Below, in pieces: positions 1-7,905 of a DNA stretch of 64,000 bases. The stretch spans positions 804,501 through 868,500 of the forward strand of contig NZ_CP031188.1 of NCBI RefSeq assembly GCF_003344925.1, read 5' to 3'. The stretch is from Flavobacterium arcticum (GTDB lineage: Bacteria > Bacteroidota > Bacteroidia > Flavobacteriales > Flavobacteriaceae). The notes beneath the pieces are model-generated. The model did not search any database. It saw only the letters and a list, made by a program, of their open reading frames with translations, and was not told the origin of the DNA. Position 1 is the first letter of the stretch. Every line of letters begins with the position of its first letter. The position numbers and the translations under genes are program-made.

Positions 1-1
1 T

Positions 2-997
2 ATTACTACTTTTAATAGTAAAATAGGTCTTACCAACTGGAAAATGACTACCAGCACGAACATAGAATCATTAGAGTGGAAAGAGAATCCAAGTATAAGC
101 ATAGGTGGGCAACAAGTAAATGTTAGTTACCTTATTAATCCTGCTGTAAAACTATTTAAATCAGAAATTGAAAACGAACTCGATAAAGCAATAAGTAAAA
201 CTACCGACTTTAAACCTCAAGTACTAGAGGCTTTAGAAAAAATAAGTGAGCCTTTCCTTGCCAATGAACAGTATGAAACATGGTTTAAACTAACACCTAT
301 TGAGCTATATGTAACCGATGCTGAACTCTCCAAAAAACAAATAACTATGGAAATGGGGTTAAAATGCACCATGCAAACCGTAGTAGGACAAAAGCCATTA
401 AAAACCTTTAAGAAAGAAGATGTTATACTGAAACCCGTAAGCAAAATGCCCGATAAAATAAATGTGGTAGTCGCAGCGGTATCAACCTATGAAAGTGCTT
501 CAAAAATAATTACGAAAAATTTTAAAGGACAGGAATTTGGTAATGGTAGTAAAAAAGTAACAGTACAAAAAGTAGAGTTATGGAGTAAAGAAGGTAAAAT
601 GATTATAGCTTTAGATATGACAGGTAGTATTAATGGCACAATATACCTATCAGGCTACCCAAGTTATAATACAGTAACCAATGAGATTTATTTTGACAAG
701 TTAGATTATCTCTTAACTACAAAAAGTGTACTCTTAAAAACTGCCAATTGGCTTGCTGAAGGTACAATTCTTAGAAAAATACAGGACAATTGCCGATACT
801 CTATAAAAGAAAATCTCGATGACGGCAAGAAAAACATAACACCCTATCTTGACAACTATTCTCCTATGCCAGGTATTTATATAAATGGCACGTTAGATGA
901 TTTTGAATTTGATAAAATAACACTAACCAATAAAGTTATTGTTGCTTTTATAAAAAGCTCAGGCAAAATGAGTTTAAAAATAGACGGAATGAAGTAA
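2..997 (+). CDS. DUF4403 family protein, 5' truncated by window edge
   Basis: The reading frame is open from the first bases of the window to the TAA at 995-997. No stop occurs before the internal ATG at 44, so the true start lies to the left of the window and at least 331 codons are visible. The sequence resembles DUF4403 proteins of Bacteroidota, which are usually about 450 residues long and have no assigned function; the missing part would be the signal peptide and the first part of the domain. Visible features are alternating beta-type segments and the motif YLSGYPSYN near the middle. The gene is convergent with the small membrane protein on the minus strand, and the two stop codons abut with no gap and no obvious terminator. 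Assignment to the family is by recall of sequence style, so it is good but not certain. Confidence 0.7.
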   Translation: MTTFNSKIGLTNWKMTTSTNIESLEWKENPSISIGGQQVNVSYLINPAVKLFKSEIENELDKAISKTTDFKPQVLEALEKISEPFLANEQYETWFKLTPIELYVTDAELSKKQITMEMGLKCTMQTVVGQKPLKTFKKEDVILKPVSKMPDKINVVVAAVSTYESASKIITKNFKGQEFGNGSKKVTVQKVELWSKEGKMIIALDMTGSINGTIYLSGYPSYNTVTNEIYFDKLDYLLTTKSVLLKTANWLAEGTILRKIQDNCRYSIKENLDDGKKNITPYLDNYSPMPGIYINGTLDDFEFDKITLTNKVIVAFIKSSGKMSLKIDGMK

Positions 998-1234
998 CTA
1001 CCCAACCATCTCGGGTTTGATTTTCTTTTTTCTAAGTCTGTATATTGCATAGCCTATTAAAGCCACAAGTAGGTATGGAAATATCATAAGATAGACAATA
1101 CCATCATTAACCGCCTCAGGCTTTATACCACTATCACTACTCTCTAGTGCTGCACGGCACATGGCACATTGTGCATTAGCAGACATAGCGATAAAAAACA
1201 ATACTAGTGTATAAATAACATTTTTCATTCTCAC
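998..1234 (-). CDS. Small membrane protein with signal peptide and CxxC motif
   Basis: A 78-residue protein. It begins with a hydrophobic signal-like segment (residues 4-20, ending SANA-Q), then a CAMCRAALES motif at about residues 23-32, a short polar loop, one strongly hydrophobic helix (about 47-67) and a basic tail RLRKKKIKP. It is the last gene of a row of oxidase-assembly genes (SCO-like, SCO, DUF420), lying 16 bases after DUF420. That context and the CxxC pair suggest a part in copper or thiol handling during cytochrome oxidase assembly, but this is inference. I do not recognise a named family. Either Met1 or Met3 could be the start. Confidence 0.7.
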   Translation of the reverse strand: MRMKNVIYTLVLFFIAMSANAQCAMCRAALESSDSGIKPEAVNDGIVYLMIFPYLLVALIGYAIYRLRKKKIKPEMVG

Positions 1235-1250
1235 TTCATTTTACAGCTTA

Positions 1251-1805
1251 CTAATGTATATAGTAAGGTGATATCATTAAATAAACTATTACTCCTGTAA
1301 CAGCAACGTACAACCACATAGGATAAGTAATGCGAGCTATCTTCTTATGTCTTTCAAACGAGCTTGTAATAGCCCGAACGTAGGTAATTAATACAAAAGG
1401 GATTATTATTACCGAGAGTATTATATGAGTAATCAGTATAAAATAATATATATATATTACAGCACCCTCACCTCCAAATTTTGTAGAGTCTGATGTCATA
1501 TGATAAGCTACATACATCGCAAGAAATGCTACTGATAAACTAATAGCAAACTTCATCAGGTTTTCGTGTAGTTTTTGCTTCCCATTCTTTATTGCCCACA
1601 CAGCCGTTACAAGTACTATAGCAGTAAGTCCATTTACAGCAGCATATATAGGCGGTAAAAAAGAAAGTGGCTCTACATTATAACCAAAGTCTTTTAGCTT
1701 AAAACCAAACAACAAGGCTACAACCAGTGGTATAGCAATAGATAGCACCACTATCCATTTATTATATTTACTCTCGGCGTTGCCGCTATTTATTGTATCT
1801 CCCAT
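1251..1805 (-). CDS. DUF420 family membrane protein
   Basis: A 184-residue integral membrane protein with about five hydrophobic helices, matching the DUF420 (YozB-like) family. Family members are found beside cytochrome oxidase genes and heme A/CuA assembly genes in many bacteria; a defined biochemical function is not established. Histidines lie at helix ends (YHMTSDS, THIILS, ERHKK), as expected for a protein related to heme-copper oxidase subunit III-like folds or assembly factors. It starts only 4 bases after the stop of the upstream SCO gene, so it is almost certainly co-transcribed with it. Confidence 0.85.
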   Translation of the reverse strand: MGDTINSGNAESKYNKWIVVLSIAIPLVVALLFGFKLKDFGYNVEPLSFLPPIYAAVNGLTAIVLVTAVWAIKNGKQKLHENLMKFAISLSVAFLAMYVAYHMTSDSTKFGGEGAVIYIYYFILITHIILSVIIIPFVLITYVRAITSSFERHKKIARITYPMWLYVAVTGVIVYLMISPYYIH

Positions 1806-1809
1806 TATT

Positions 1810-2436
1810 CTATTCTTCTAATAGTTTCTTAATATCTTCTTTTATAGCTTCTACCCCTTTATCATCAAGCCCGTCATAATATAGAATAGGGTTTCCATAC
1901 TTATCCTTCCTACAACGAATTTTCCCTTCTTTATCAACCAAGGCGAATAAACCTGAGTGCTCAAAACCGCCCTTTGCACTTTTATTCTCTCCTGCATACA
2001 AGTTGAAACCTTCTTTAGCAAGATTAAAAATATAATCTTTATCACCCGTAAGAAAATGCCAATTATAATGCTTTACTCCTAAATGTTCGGCATGCTCTTT
2101 TAATACCTGTGGAGTGTCATATTCTGGATTTATAGTAATAGATGCAATACCAAACTCAGGGTTACCATAAAACTCTTTTTGGAGTTTTAGCATATTCTGG
2201 TTCATTTTAGGACAAATAGTAGGGCATGTAGAAAAAAAGAATTCTACCACATATACCTTACCCAAATAATCCTTATCGGTAATCGTTTTATTATCCTGAT
2301 CAGTTAATTTAAAAGAAGGAACAGGTCCTATTTCTACTAAATCAGATTTTTGGAATTTTGCTACAATTTTTGGTACTGCCCATATACCGAATATCAGTAC
2401 GATAAACGATATACCTATATATGATTTATTTTTCAT
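1810..2436 (-). CDS. SCO1/SenC family copper chaperone
   Basis: A 208-residue SCO-family thioredoxin-fold protein that delivers copper to the CuA site of cytochrome oxidase subunit II. The N-terminal hydrophobic segment (about residues 6-24) is a signal anchor, placing the domain in the periplasm. The copper-binding residues are present: C71 and C75 in STCPTICPKM and the distant histidine H160 in FEHSGLF. The length is normal for the family. It sits 6 bases downstream of a second, cysteine-free SCO-like gene and upstream of DUF420, close to the oxidase subunits, which agrees with an assembly role. Confidence 0.93.
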   Translation of the reverse strand: MKNKSYIGISFIVLIFGIWAVPKIVAKFQKSDLVEIGPVPSFKLTDQDNKTITDKDYLGKVYVVEFFFSTCPTICPKMNQNMLKLQKEFYGNPEFGIASITINPEYDTPQVLKEHAEHLGVKHYNWHFLTGDKDYIFNLAKEGFNLYAGENKSAKGGFEHSGLFALVDKEGKIRCRKDKYGNPILYYDGLDDKGVEAIKEDIKKLLEE

Positions 2437-2442
2437 TGGAGT

Positions 2443-3093
2443 TTAAATTTTTCTTTTATTATTCTTTTTCAGCGCAAGGCGATATTCGGCAAGAATTACT
2501 TTAACATCATCAGACATTTCATTATGTAAATCAGCAGCCGATATTGTATTATATCCCTCCTTGTACTCCTCTTCACCTTTCAAGTTTTTGCCCTTTCTGC
2601 CACGCAGGTTCAAATCTTTATCAATAATAAAAACATTAGAAGTTCCGTTTTTGTCATCAAGTTGCCCTACAAGCTCTAATCCATTATAGTACTCTTGTAT
2701 TTCTTGTGGCGATGCAAATACAAAGTGCCATCCCGACATATCACTGATACGTCCTAGTTCTGCCATAAGCTCTTCTGCCTGGTCTTCTGTACCTAGGGGA
2801 GCAATCATTACCATCTGGAAATCGGTAAACTCTTTATTCTTATTATAAATCTTTTGGTTCAGGTTAAAAGCGTTTCCCTTATTATATAAAACATCCTGAC
2901 CTGTAAAACCAAGTATGGTTATTTTATCTTTTAATTCTATTCTATCTCCTGATAACGATTTCCATTGTGGGAGTTCTTTAATCGTTGGAGTTACAATAGG
3001 TAACTTAGCAAAAGTATTAATTCCCGAAGCAAAAAAAAGGTATGCTACAATGGGCAGGGCAAACAAAACAAAAAGTACAATTGTCTTTTTCAT
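2443..3093 (-). CDS. SCO-like thioredoxin-fold protein lacking the copper/redox cysteines
   Basis: The start is placed at the ATG at 3091-3093 (MKKTIVLF), giving 216 residues. An upstream in-frame TTG at 3115-3117 lies inside a probable -7 promoter element and cannot be translated. Residues 3-20 form a signal anchor. The remainder follows the pattern of SCO/thioredoxin-fold proteins (ILGFTGQD in the position of the usual catalytic loop, FIIDKDLNLRGRKG near the C-terminal strand), but no cysteine occurs anywhere in the protein. It is followed after 6 bases by a classical SCO protein. A structural or partner role in oxidase assembly is inferred; direct thiol chemistry is excluded by the sequence. 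Confidence 0.8.
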   Translation of the reverse strand: MKKTIVLFVLFALPIVAYLFFASGINTFAKLPIVTPTIKELPQWKSLSGDRIELKDKITILGFTGQDVLYNKGNAFNLNQKIYNKNKEFTDFQMVMIAPLGTEDQAEELMAELGRISDMSGWHFVFASPQEIQEYYNGLELVGQLDDKNGTSNVFIIDKDLNLRGRKGKNLKGEEEYKEGYNTISAADLHNEMSDDVKVILAEYRLALKKNNKRKI

Positions 3094-3114
3094 ATCATGG
3101 TCTTTACAATAGTG

Positions 3115-3122
3115 CAAAAATA
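3115..3122 (-). promoter_or_regulatory. Probable -7 promoter element of SCO-like operon
   Basis: Read on the minus strand the bases are TATTTTTG, an exact match to the Bacteroidota -7 consensus TAnnTTTG, 21 bases before the ATG of the SCO-like gene. No TTG is seen at the expected -33 spacing, because that space is taken by the terminator hairpin. It would let the SCO genes be transcribed separately from the upstream oxidase genes. Confidence 0.5.
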
Positions 3123-3128
3123 AAAAAA

Positions 3129-3147
3129 GGCGGTTTAATAAACCGCC
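3129..3147 (-). terminator. Intrinsic terminator after oxidase subunit IV gene
   Basis: A perfect inverted repeat GGCGGTTT-aat-AAACCGCC flanked by A/T runs on both sides. On the minus strand the hairpin is followed by a T-rich run, so it ends the ctaB-coxIII-coxIII-coxIV transcript 24 bases after the subunit IV stop codon. The symmetrical T-run could also work on the plus strand. Confidence 0.85.
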
Positions 3148-3170
3148 TTTTTTTTATAATAATCTGTCGC

Positions 3171-3521
3171 TTAGAAAAGCCATTTGTATGGAGAGTCGTG
3201 AAACACTTCAAAAACATAATTACCTTCCAGCAACAAAATGAACACTAAGTATATAATTAAGAATACTAATGGCGCAACAATAGACCATCTTAAACTTCCT
3301 TTTTCTCCTTCAAGGTGCATAAACGCCCACATAATATAGTAAGCCTTTACTACTGTAAGGATTATAAATAACCAGTTTAGTAAATTTAAACCAAATAAGT
3401 CTGTTCTATATAGTGCGTCTGGTTTAATAATACCGAATATAACCTCTACTATGGTTATTACCGATAGTAATCCGAAAACCACCCATATTCTTTTCGTATT
3501 GGATTCGTGTGAATGTGCCAT
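3171..3521 (-). CDS. Cytochrome c oxidase subunit IV family protein
   Basis: A 116-residue protein with three hydrophobic helices (about residues 12-30, 45-68 and 80-101), matching the short prokaryotic subunit IV/CyoD-type proteins of heme-copper oxidases. The sequence around AYYIMWAFMHLEGEKGSLRWSI (residues 60-81) is typical of the family. It follows the long subunit III gene by 21 bases and closes the transcription unit, with the terminator directly behind it. It is a small accessory membrane subunit without redox centres. Confidence 0.85.
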   Translation of the reverse strand: MAHSHESNTKRIWVVFGLLSVITIVEVIFGIIKPDALYRTDLFGLNLLNWLFIILTVVKAYYIMWAFMHLEGEKGSLRWSIVAPLVFLIIYLVFILLLEGNYVFEVFHDSPYKWLF

Positions 3522-3542
3522 ATCTTAAATGCTTTTTATCAA

Positions 3543-4520
3543 TTAAACTAAGTAGAAGAATGTAAATACAAATACCCACACTAAATCTACAAAGTGCCAG
3601 TATAATCCAACTTTCTCGACCATTTCATAACTCTTTCTTTTCTCATATGTACCTAAAAGTACATTAAAGAAAATAAGTATGTTAATTATAACACCCGACA
3701 ATACGTGGAAACCGTGAAAACCTGTAATAAAGAAAAAGAAGTCAGCAAATAATTTATGCCCATATTCATTTCTTACAAGGTTTGCACCTCTTACTACTAT
3801 TGTCGCATCTTCAAGTCTCTTTATAGACTCTTCACGCGATAATATTGTTTTTTGTTTATCTTTATTTATAACCTCTGTTCTTACTAAAAGATTAGGGTTT
3901 GCTTTAAAGCCTTCTACTACTTCATCTACAGAGTATTCTCCTAGCGTAGCACCATCTTCAAACCATATACCATTGCTTCTTGTTTTTTGCGCTCTATCTG
4001 TAGGAAGTGTCGCTGCAAAATCATCAAGACTAACTCTAGCACCATCATTATCAACAAACTGTAGTATTGCACCACCTGTTGTCTCAACAGCACCATATTC
4101 TCCTTTAATAAAGTTTTTCCATTCCCAAGCCTGAGAACCAAGAAATATAAGCCCTCCTACAATAGTAAGTAGCATATATACAGCCACCTTTGTTTTCTTC
4201 AATTGATGACCTGCATCAACTGCAAGCACCATTGTAACTGATGAAAAGATAAGGATAAATGTCATCAATGCAACATAATACATTGGTGCATCTACACCAT
4301 GTAAAAATGGAAAGTGAGTAAATACCTCATCGGCTATAGGCCATGTTTCAAGAAATTTAAATCGGGAAAAACCGTAAGATGCAAGAAACCCAGAAAAAGT
4401 CAGGGCATCCGATACGATAAAAAACCACATCATCAATTTGCCATAACTCGCTCCCATAGGCTCGTTTCCTCCGCCCCAGGTCTTACCTGTAGTAGCTGTT
4501 GTAGTAACTGTCGCTGCCAT
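3543..4520 (-). CDS. Heme-copper oxidase subunit III, long form with soluble insertion
   Basis: A 325-residue subunit III of the aa3-type oxidase. The N-terminal helices (about 27-50, 76-100, 112-132) and C-terminal helices (about 256-290, 303-324) match the family, including FFFFITGFHGFHV at 261-273 and YWHFVDLVWVF at 307-317. Between the third helix and FADFFFF lies a polar stretch of roughly 115 residues (about 140-255) that is absent from ordinary subunit III proteins. It is rich in charged residues and lacks membrane segments, so it should be an extra-membrane domain. The second, short subunit III gene lies 45 bases upstream. The subunit has no metal centre; the family supports oxygen access and stability of subunit I. 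Confidence 0.9.
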   Translation of the reverse strand: MAATVTTTATTGKTWGGGNEPMGASYGKLMMWFFIVSDALTFSGFLASYGFSRFKFLETWPIADEVFTHFPFLHGVDAPMYYVALMTFILIFSSVTMVLAVDAGHQLKKTKVAVYMLLTIVGGLIFLGSQAWEWKNFIKGEYGAVETTGGAILQFVDNDGARVSLDDFAATLPTDRAQKTRSNGIWFEDGATLGEYSVDEVVEGFKANPNLLVRTEVINKDKQKTILSREESIKRLEDATIVVRGANLVRNEYGHKLFADFFFFITGFHGFHVLSGVIINILIFFNVLLGTYEKRKSYEMVEKVGLYWHFVDLVWVFVFTFFYLV

Positions 4521-4565
4521 ATAATGTTAAGTGTTAAAAAGTTTTCAAATTTACATTTTTTTTTA

Positions 4566-5150
4566 TTAATAGAAATAGAAAAATAAAAACAAGTAAACCC
4601 ATAAAATATCGAGAAAATGCCAGAACATTGCACCTAACTCTATTCCAAGGGTTTGTGAGGAATTGTATTTTTGTTTAAAATGATTATAAATTACAATAAG
4701 TAACACTATAATTCCTGCAAAAAGGTGTGCCAAGTGTAGCACTGCTACAATATATAAAAATGATGTAGTAACAGTACTCTCTGCTCCTGTAAAATAATAT
4801 CCTTCTGCTATAACCTGAGAAAAGCCATAAAACTGAGCAGCCACAAACCCTATCCCTAAACCAAGTGTAACTAATAATAGCGTTGTAGTAAGTTCTCTGT
4901 TACCCTTTTTCATCGCATTTTTTGCCATATGAAATGTAATACTACTTAGTATAATAACAGCTGTACTTATTATAAAAGCGTTAGGTAACACAAAGTCGTT
5001 AAGCCAGTCAGGGCGCGATGTACTCACTACATAGGCACTGGTAAGCCCCGCAAACATCATAAACATACTAATCATTCCAAACCATAGAAGCATTTTGTAT
5101 GATTTTGCTTTTCTATCATTGTGTTCTTGTAACGACATTCCCATTTCCAT
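4566..5150 (-). CDS. Heme-copper oxidase subunit III, short form
   Basis: A 194-residue membrane protein with five hydrophobic helices, of the oxidase subunit III family. Typical segments are LYIVAVLHLAHLFAGIIV (residues 132-149) and the C-terminal MFWHFLDILWVYLFLFFYFY. Together with the adjacent 325-residue protein it forms the pair of subunit III-like genes usual in Flavobacteria. It starts 3 bases after the stop of ctaB, so both are in one transcript. Possible starts are Met1, Met3 or Met5; Met1 was kept. Confidence 0.9.
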   Translation of the reverse strand: MEMGMSLQEHNDRKAKSYKMLLWFGMISMFMMFAGLTSAYVVSTSRPDWLNDFVLPNAFIISTAVIILSSITFHMAKNAMKKGNRELTTTLLLVTLGLGIGFVAAQFYGFSQVIAEGYYFTGAESTVTTSFLYIVAVLHLAHLFAGIIVLLIVIYNHFKQKYNSSQTLGIELGAMFWHFLDILWVYLFLFFYFY

Positions 5151-5153
5151 AAC

Positions 5154-6068
5154 TTATCGAATAAATTTATCTAAAACATATATTACCTGCAACAACGAAA
5201 TATAAGACACACTTACAAGCATTAGCTTGCGCGCTGCCTTAGCATCCATTTGTTTGTATAACTTTACTGCATATACCAACATCCATAACCCTAATAAGAA
5301 AACAATTCCAGCCGAAACATAACTGAGTTTTAGGCTACCTGTAAAACCTGTAACAGGTAATAATGAGGCTATAATAAGCCAAACGGTATAGAGTATAGTT
5401 TGTAGAGCAGTCTTTTTATCTTTTTTACCTGTAGGTAACATAAAAAATCCTGCTTTTTTATAATCGTCAAATAAAAACCAGCCAATAGCCCAAAAGTGAG
5501 GGAATTGCCAAAAGAACTGCACTAAAAATAGTGTTCCTGCTTCGATACCAAAATCATTAGTCGCAGCAACCCAACCTAACATAAACGGTATAGCACCAGG
5601 AAACGCCCCTACAAATACCGATAGTGGTGTTATTCTTTTTAGAGGAGTATATATACTAGTGTATAGAAATATAGATATAGCTCCAAACATAGCCGTTTTA
5701 GGATTAATACTATACAGTATACCAATACCCAAAATAGTTAAAGCCGAACCTAACAAAAAAGCGTTTCGTGCTGATATTTTACCTGAAGGCAAAGGACGAT
5801 TTTTTGTCCTATCCATAAGGGCATCGAGTTCTTTCTCTATAATTTGATTAAAAACATTAGATGCTCCTACCATACAGTAACCACCAATAGTAAGTAGTAT
5901 AAGTGTTACCCAACTAAAAGGATAAAACTCTGAAAAGCCCAACAAGTACCCTGCAACAGACGAAAACACTACACTAATAGCGAGTCTGGCTTTGGTTATT
6001 GCAACAAAATCTGCAAAAATTGACTTTAGGGAAACCTTATTTTCTGTAGCGTTCAACGTGACTTTCAT
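5154..6068 (-). CDS. ctaB: Heme O synthase (protoheme IX farnesyltransferase)
   Basis: CtaB/CyoE adds a farnesyl group to heme b, making heme O, the precursor of heme A for the aa3 oxidase encoded here. The start is the ATG at 6066-6068 (MKVTLNATENK), giving 304 residues; an in-frame TTG further up lies within the promoter -7 element. The UbiA-type prenyltransferase motif is present as NQIIEKELDALMDRTKNR, and about eight to nine hydrophobic helices follow. It is the first gene of a transcript that continues into two subunit III genes and subunit IV. Confidence 0.95.
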   Translation of the reverse strand: MKVTLNATENKVSLKSIFADFVAITKARLAISVVFSSVAGYLLGFSEFYPFSWVTLILLTIGGYCMVGASNVFNQIIEKELDALMDRTKNRPLPSGKISARNAFLLGSALTILGIGILYSINPKTAMFGAISIFLYTSIYTPLKRITPLSVFVGAFPGAIPFMLGWVAATNDFGIEAGTLFLVQFFWQFPHFWAIGWFLFDDYKKAGFFMLPTGKKDKKTALQTILYTVWLIIASLLPVTGFTGSLKLSYVSAGIVFLLGLWMLVYAVKLYKQMDAKAARKLMLVSVSYISLLQVIYVLDKFIR

Positions 6069-6086
6069 GGGTATTAAAAACTGGCG

Positions 6087-6117
6087 CAAAGATACTTTAA
6101 AAAAAACATTTCATCAA
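6087..6117 (-). promoter_or_regulatory. Promoter of ctaB operon
   Basis: On the minus strand TTG (6117-6115) is followed after 20 bases by TATCTTTG (6094-6087), matching the Bacteroidota promoter pattern TTG-N19-21-TAnnTTTG. The predicted transcription start lies about 15 bases before the ctaB ATG at 6068. Both elements and their spacing fit, which makes this one of the better-supported promoters in the window. Confidence 0.6.
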
Positions 6118-6246
6118 CAGGAATAGTCTTAAAATGCCACTCTACAAAATGTTGCCAAAAAAAATTCATATAAAAACGCAACCTTTTTAAAATATGTGCA
6201 TCTTATATATGAAAAAGAAAATTTGGGAGAAATCGCTATGAAAAGA

Positions 6247-6279
6247 AAAAACCTTCTTGTTTTACACAAGAAGGTTTTT
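6247..6279 (-). terminator. Intrinsic terminator of deoC
   Basis: A perfect 14-bp inverted repeat (AAAAACCTTCTTGT / ACAAGAAGGTTTTT) with a 5-base loop, followed on the minus strand by a T-rich run. It lies 25 bases after the deoC stop. The rest of the 6118-6303 gap contains no convincing gene; the 61-codon open frame there runs across this hairpin. Confidence 0.85.
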
Positions 6280-6303
6280 CTGTTTTTATAAAGTCTATAA
6301 ATT

Positions 6304-7047
6304 TTAATAGTCATTTTGTCCGCTACCGCCTTTTACTATTGCTCCAGCAGATGATGTACCTATTCTTTTTACTCCTAGCGCTATCATTTGCATAGCTTCA
6401 TCATATGTTCTTACTCCTCCCGCAGCTTTTACTGGTAACGGAAATGAGTTTTCTAACATTAATGTAATAGCTGCTTGTGTCGCACCATTAGGCTTATCAT
6501 CATCGGTTATATAAAAACCAGTAGATGATTTAACAAATACATTTTGGTAATTTTTTTCTTCAAAGTTAGATAGTACTACATTTTTTATCAAGGCACTCAG
6601 TTGCACTATTTGTGGCTCATTAAGTGCAGCCACTTCTATAATCCATTTTATAACTTTTTCATTATCTAAACCAAGACGAGTACACTCAAGCACTTGTTGT
6701 TTAACCTCAGTTATTTTACCTTCTTTAAAAGCCGTATAATCTACTACAAAATCAAGCTCATCAGCACCGTCATTAATAGCAGTTTGTGCTTCTTGCAATT
6801 TTTCTTGTAAATCACCCCTGCCTTCTGGAAAATCAATTACAGTACCCACTCCTACTTTTGACTCAGTAGCTACTATCATCTCTTTAGCCATTGCTACCAT
6901 TTCGGGTCGTATCATTACTAACTTAAAATCTTCTTGTATTGCTTCGGCTACAAGCGCCTTAACTACTTCAAGATTCTCAGCCTCTGTAAGTCCTGCCTGT
7001 GTTGCAGTTTTTAAATAAGTAGTATCTAGGTATTGTTTTAATTTCAT
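6304..7047 (-). CDS. deoC: Deoxyribose-phosphate aldolase
   Basis: DeoC cleaves 2-deoxyribose 5-phosphate to glyceraldehyde 3-phosphate and acetaldehyde in deoxynucleoside breakdown. The 247-residue protein has the expected TIM-barrel pattern. The Schiff-base lysine is K173 in NVFVKSSTGF, the acidic residue region ELDFVVDY lies at 97-104, and the phosphate-binding glycine region KAAGGVRTYDEA is near the C-terminus. The gene stands between two terminator-like hairpins, so it is probably transcribed alone; no exact promoter consensus was seen in the short gap before it. Confidence 0.96.
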   Translation of the reverse strand: MKLKQYLDTTYLKTATQAGLTEAENLEVVKALVAEAIQEDFKLVMIRPEMVAMAKEMIVATESKVGVGTVIDFPEGRGDLQEKLQEAQTAINDGADELDFVVDYTAFKEGKITEVKQQVLECTRLGLDNEKVIKWIIEVAALNEPQIVQLSALIKNVVLSNFEEKNYQNVFVKSSTGFYITDDDKPNGATQAAITLMLENSFPLPVKAAGGVRTYDEAMQMIALGVKRIGTSSAGAIVKGGSGQNDY

Positions 7048-7062
7048 AATAGTTAAAATAAA

Positions 7063-7087
7063 TATCCCCCGTTTATAACGAGGGATA
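7063..7087 (-). terminator. Probable terminator after vanZ-like gene
   Basis: An 11-bp inverted repeat (TATCCCCCGTT / AACGAGGGATA, one C-A mismatch) with a 3-base loop, lying 5 bases after the vanZ-like stop codon. The T-rich run behind it on the minus strand is interrupted, so termination may be incomplete. Confidence 0.5.
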
Positions 7088-7092
7088 GTAAA

Positions 7093-7470
7093 TTATTTTT
7101 TGCTCTTTTGCAGCAGTAATACACATATTATTGCAGTTATACTGCCAAGGGTATTAAAAACGACATCCATAATATCGGCCTCTCTTCCTTGTGTAAATAA
7201 GCCTTGTGATATTTCTACAACTGTACCATATGTAAAGGCTAAAAAAACCGAAATGAGTCTTGCGCGCTTCGCACTAACACTACTCTTAAGGTTTATATAA
7301 CCATACCATAATAAGGTAAATATAAAATAGAATATAAAATGTCCGTATTTATCTTTATTAGGGAATTCAATATCATTAACACTTCCCAGTTTTTCCATAC
7401 TAACTAAACATAAAACTGTTATAAACAGTGTCCATATTATAGCTACCCAGAAATAAAGACTACGCACCAA
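7093..7470 (-). CDS. VanZ-like family membrane protein
   Basis: A 125-residue protein with four hydrophobic helices (about 5-22, 43-60, 72-87 and 102-120). The motif [20 protein letters not shown] after the first loop and the segment [25 protein letters not shown] near the third loop are characteristic of VanZ-like proteins. The molecular function is not established outside glycopeptide resistance. The start codon lies within the end of gcvH (11-base overlap), so the two are translationally linked. The same order sprA-gcvH-vanZ is, to my recollection, frequent in Flavobacteria. Confidence 0.88.
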   Translation of the reverse strand: MVRSLYFWVAIIWTLFITVLCLVSMEKLGSVNDIEFPNKDKYGHFIFYFIFTLLWYGYINLKSSVSAKRARLISVFLAFTYGTVVEISQGLFTQGREADIMDVVFNTLGSITAIICVLLLQKSKK

Positions 7471-7840
7471 TAAGCTCTTTATATTTTTCGTCGCTTAGTA
7501 GCTCGGTTACATCATCAAGGTTAGATATTTTCACTTTTACCATCCATCCAGCACCATAAGGATCTGTATTTACATTCTCTGGTGTAGTTTCAAGCTCTTC
7601 GTTAAATTCGATGATTTCACCACTCAATGGTAAAAAAAGATCAGATACTGTTTTTACAGCTTCTACCGTACCGAAAACTTCATCTTTATCAAGTGTCTGG
7701 TCTAGTGTTTCCACTTCTACATATACAATATCTCCAAGTTCTTTTTGTGCAAAGTCAGTAATACCAACTGTTGCAATGTCACCTTCAATTTTAACCCACT
7801 CGTGGTCTTTAGTGTACTTTAATTCTGCAGGTATATTCAT
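7460..7840 (-). CDS. gcvH: Glycine cleavage system H protein
   Basis: GcvH carries the lipoyl group that shuttles the aminomethyl moiety of glycine between the P, T and L proteins. The 126-residue length is normal. The lipoylated lysine is K63 in [13 protein letters not shown], and the N-terminal [14 protein letters not shown] is typical. No gcvP, gcvT or lpd gene occurs nearby, as is common in Bacteroidota. It follows sprA by 65 bases and overlaps the vanZ-like gene. Confidence 0.97.
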   Translation of the reverse strand: MNIPAELKYTKDHEWVKIEGDIATVGITDFAQKELGDIVYVEVETLDQTLDKDEVFGTVEAVKTVSDLFLPLSGEIIEFNEELETTPENVNTDPYGAGWMVKVKISNLDDVTELLSDEKYKELIGA

Positions 7841-7859
7841 GTTGTTTGTTTGTTTTCAG

Positions 7860-7867
7860 CAAATGTA
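7860..7867 (-). promoter_or_regulatory. Possible -7 promoter element of gcvH
   Basis: Minus-strand TACATTTG matches TAnnTTTG and lies 20 bases before the gcvH ATG. No TTG is present at the usual -33 spacing, so support is partial. It would allow gcvH-vanZ to be expressed independently of sprA. Confidence 0.4.
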
Positions 7868-7905
7868 TGTTTTAATACTATAATTTTAAAATGATTTACA
7901 TCAAA

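Noticed and set aside
6129..6314. 61-codon open frame on the minus strand between deoC and ctaB
   Set aside because: It runs through the deoC terminator hairpin, overlaps the deoC stop region, and has a lysine/phenylalanine-rich composition typical of translated A/T-rich spacer.
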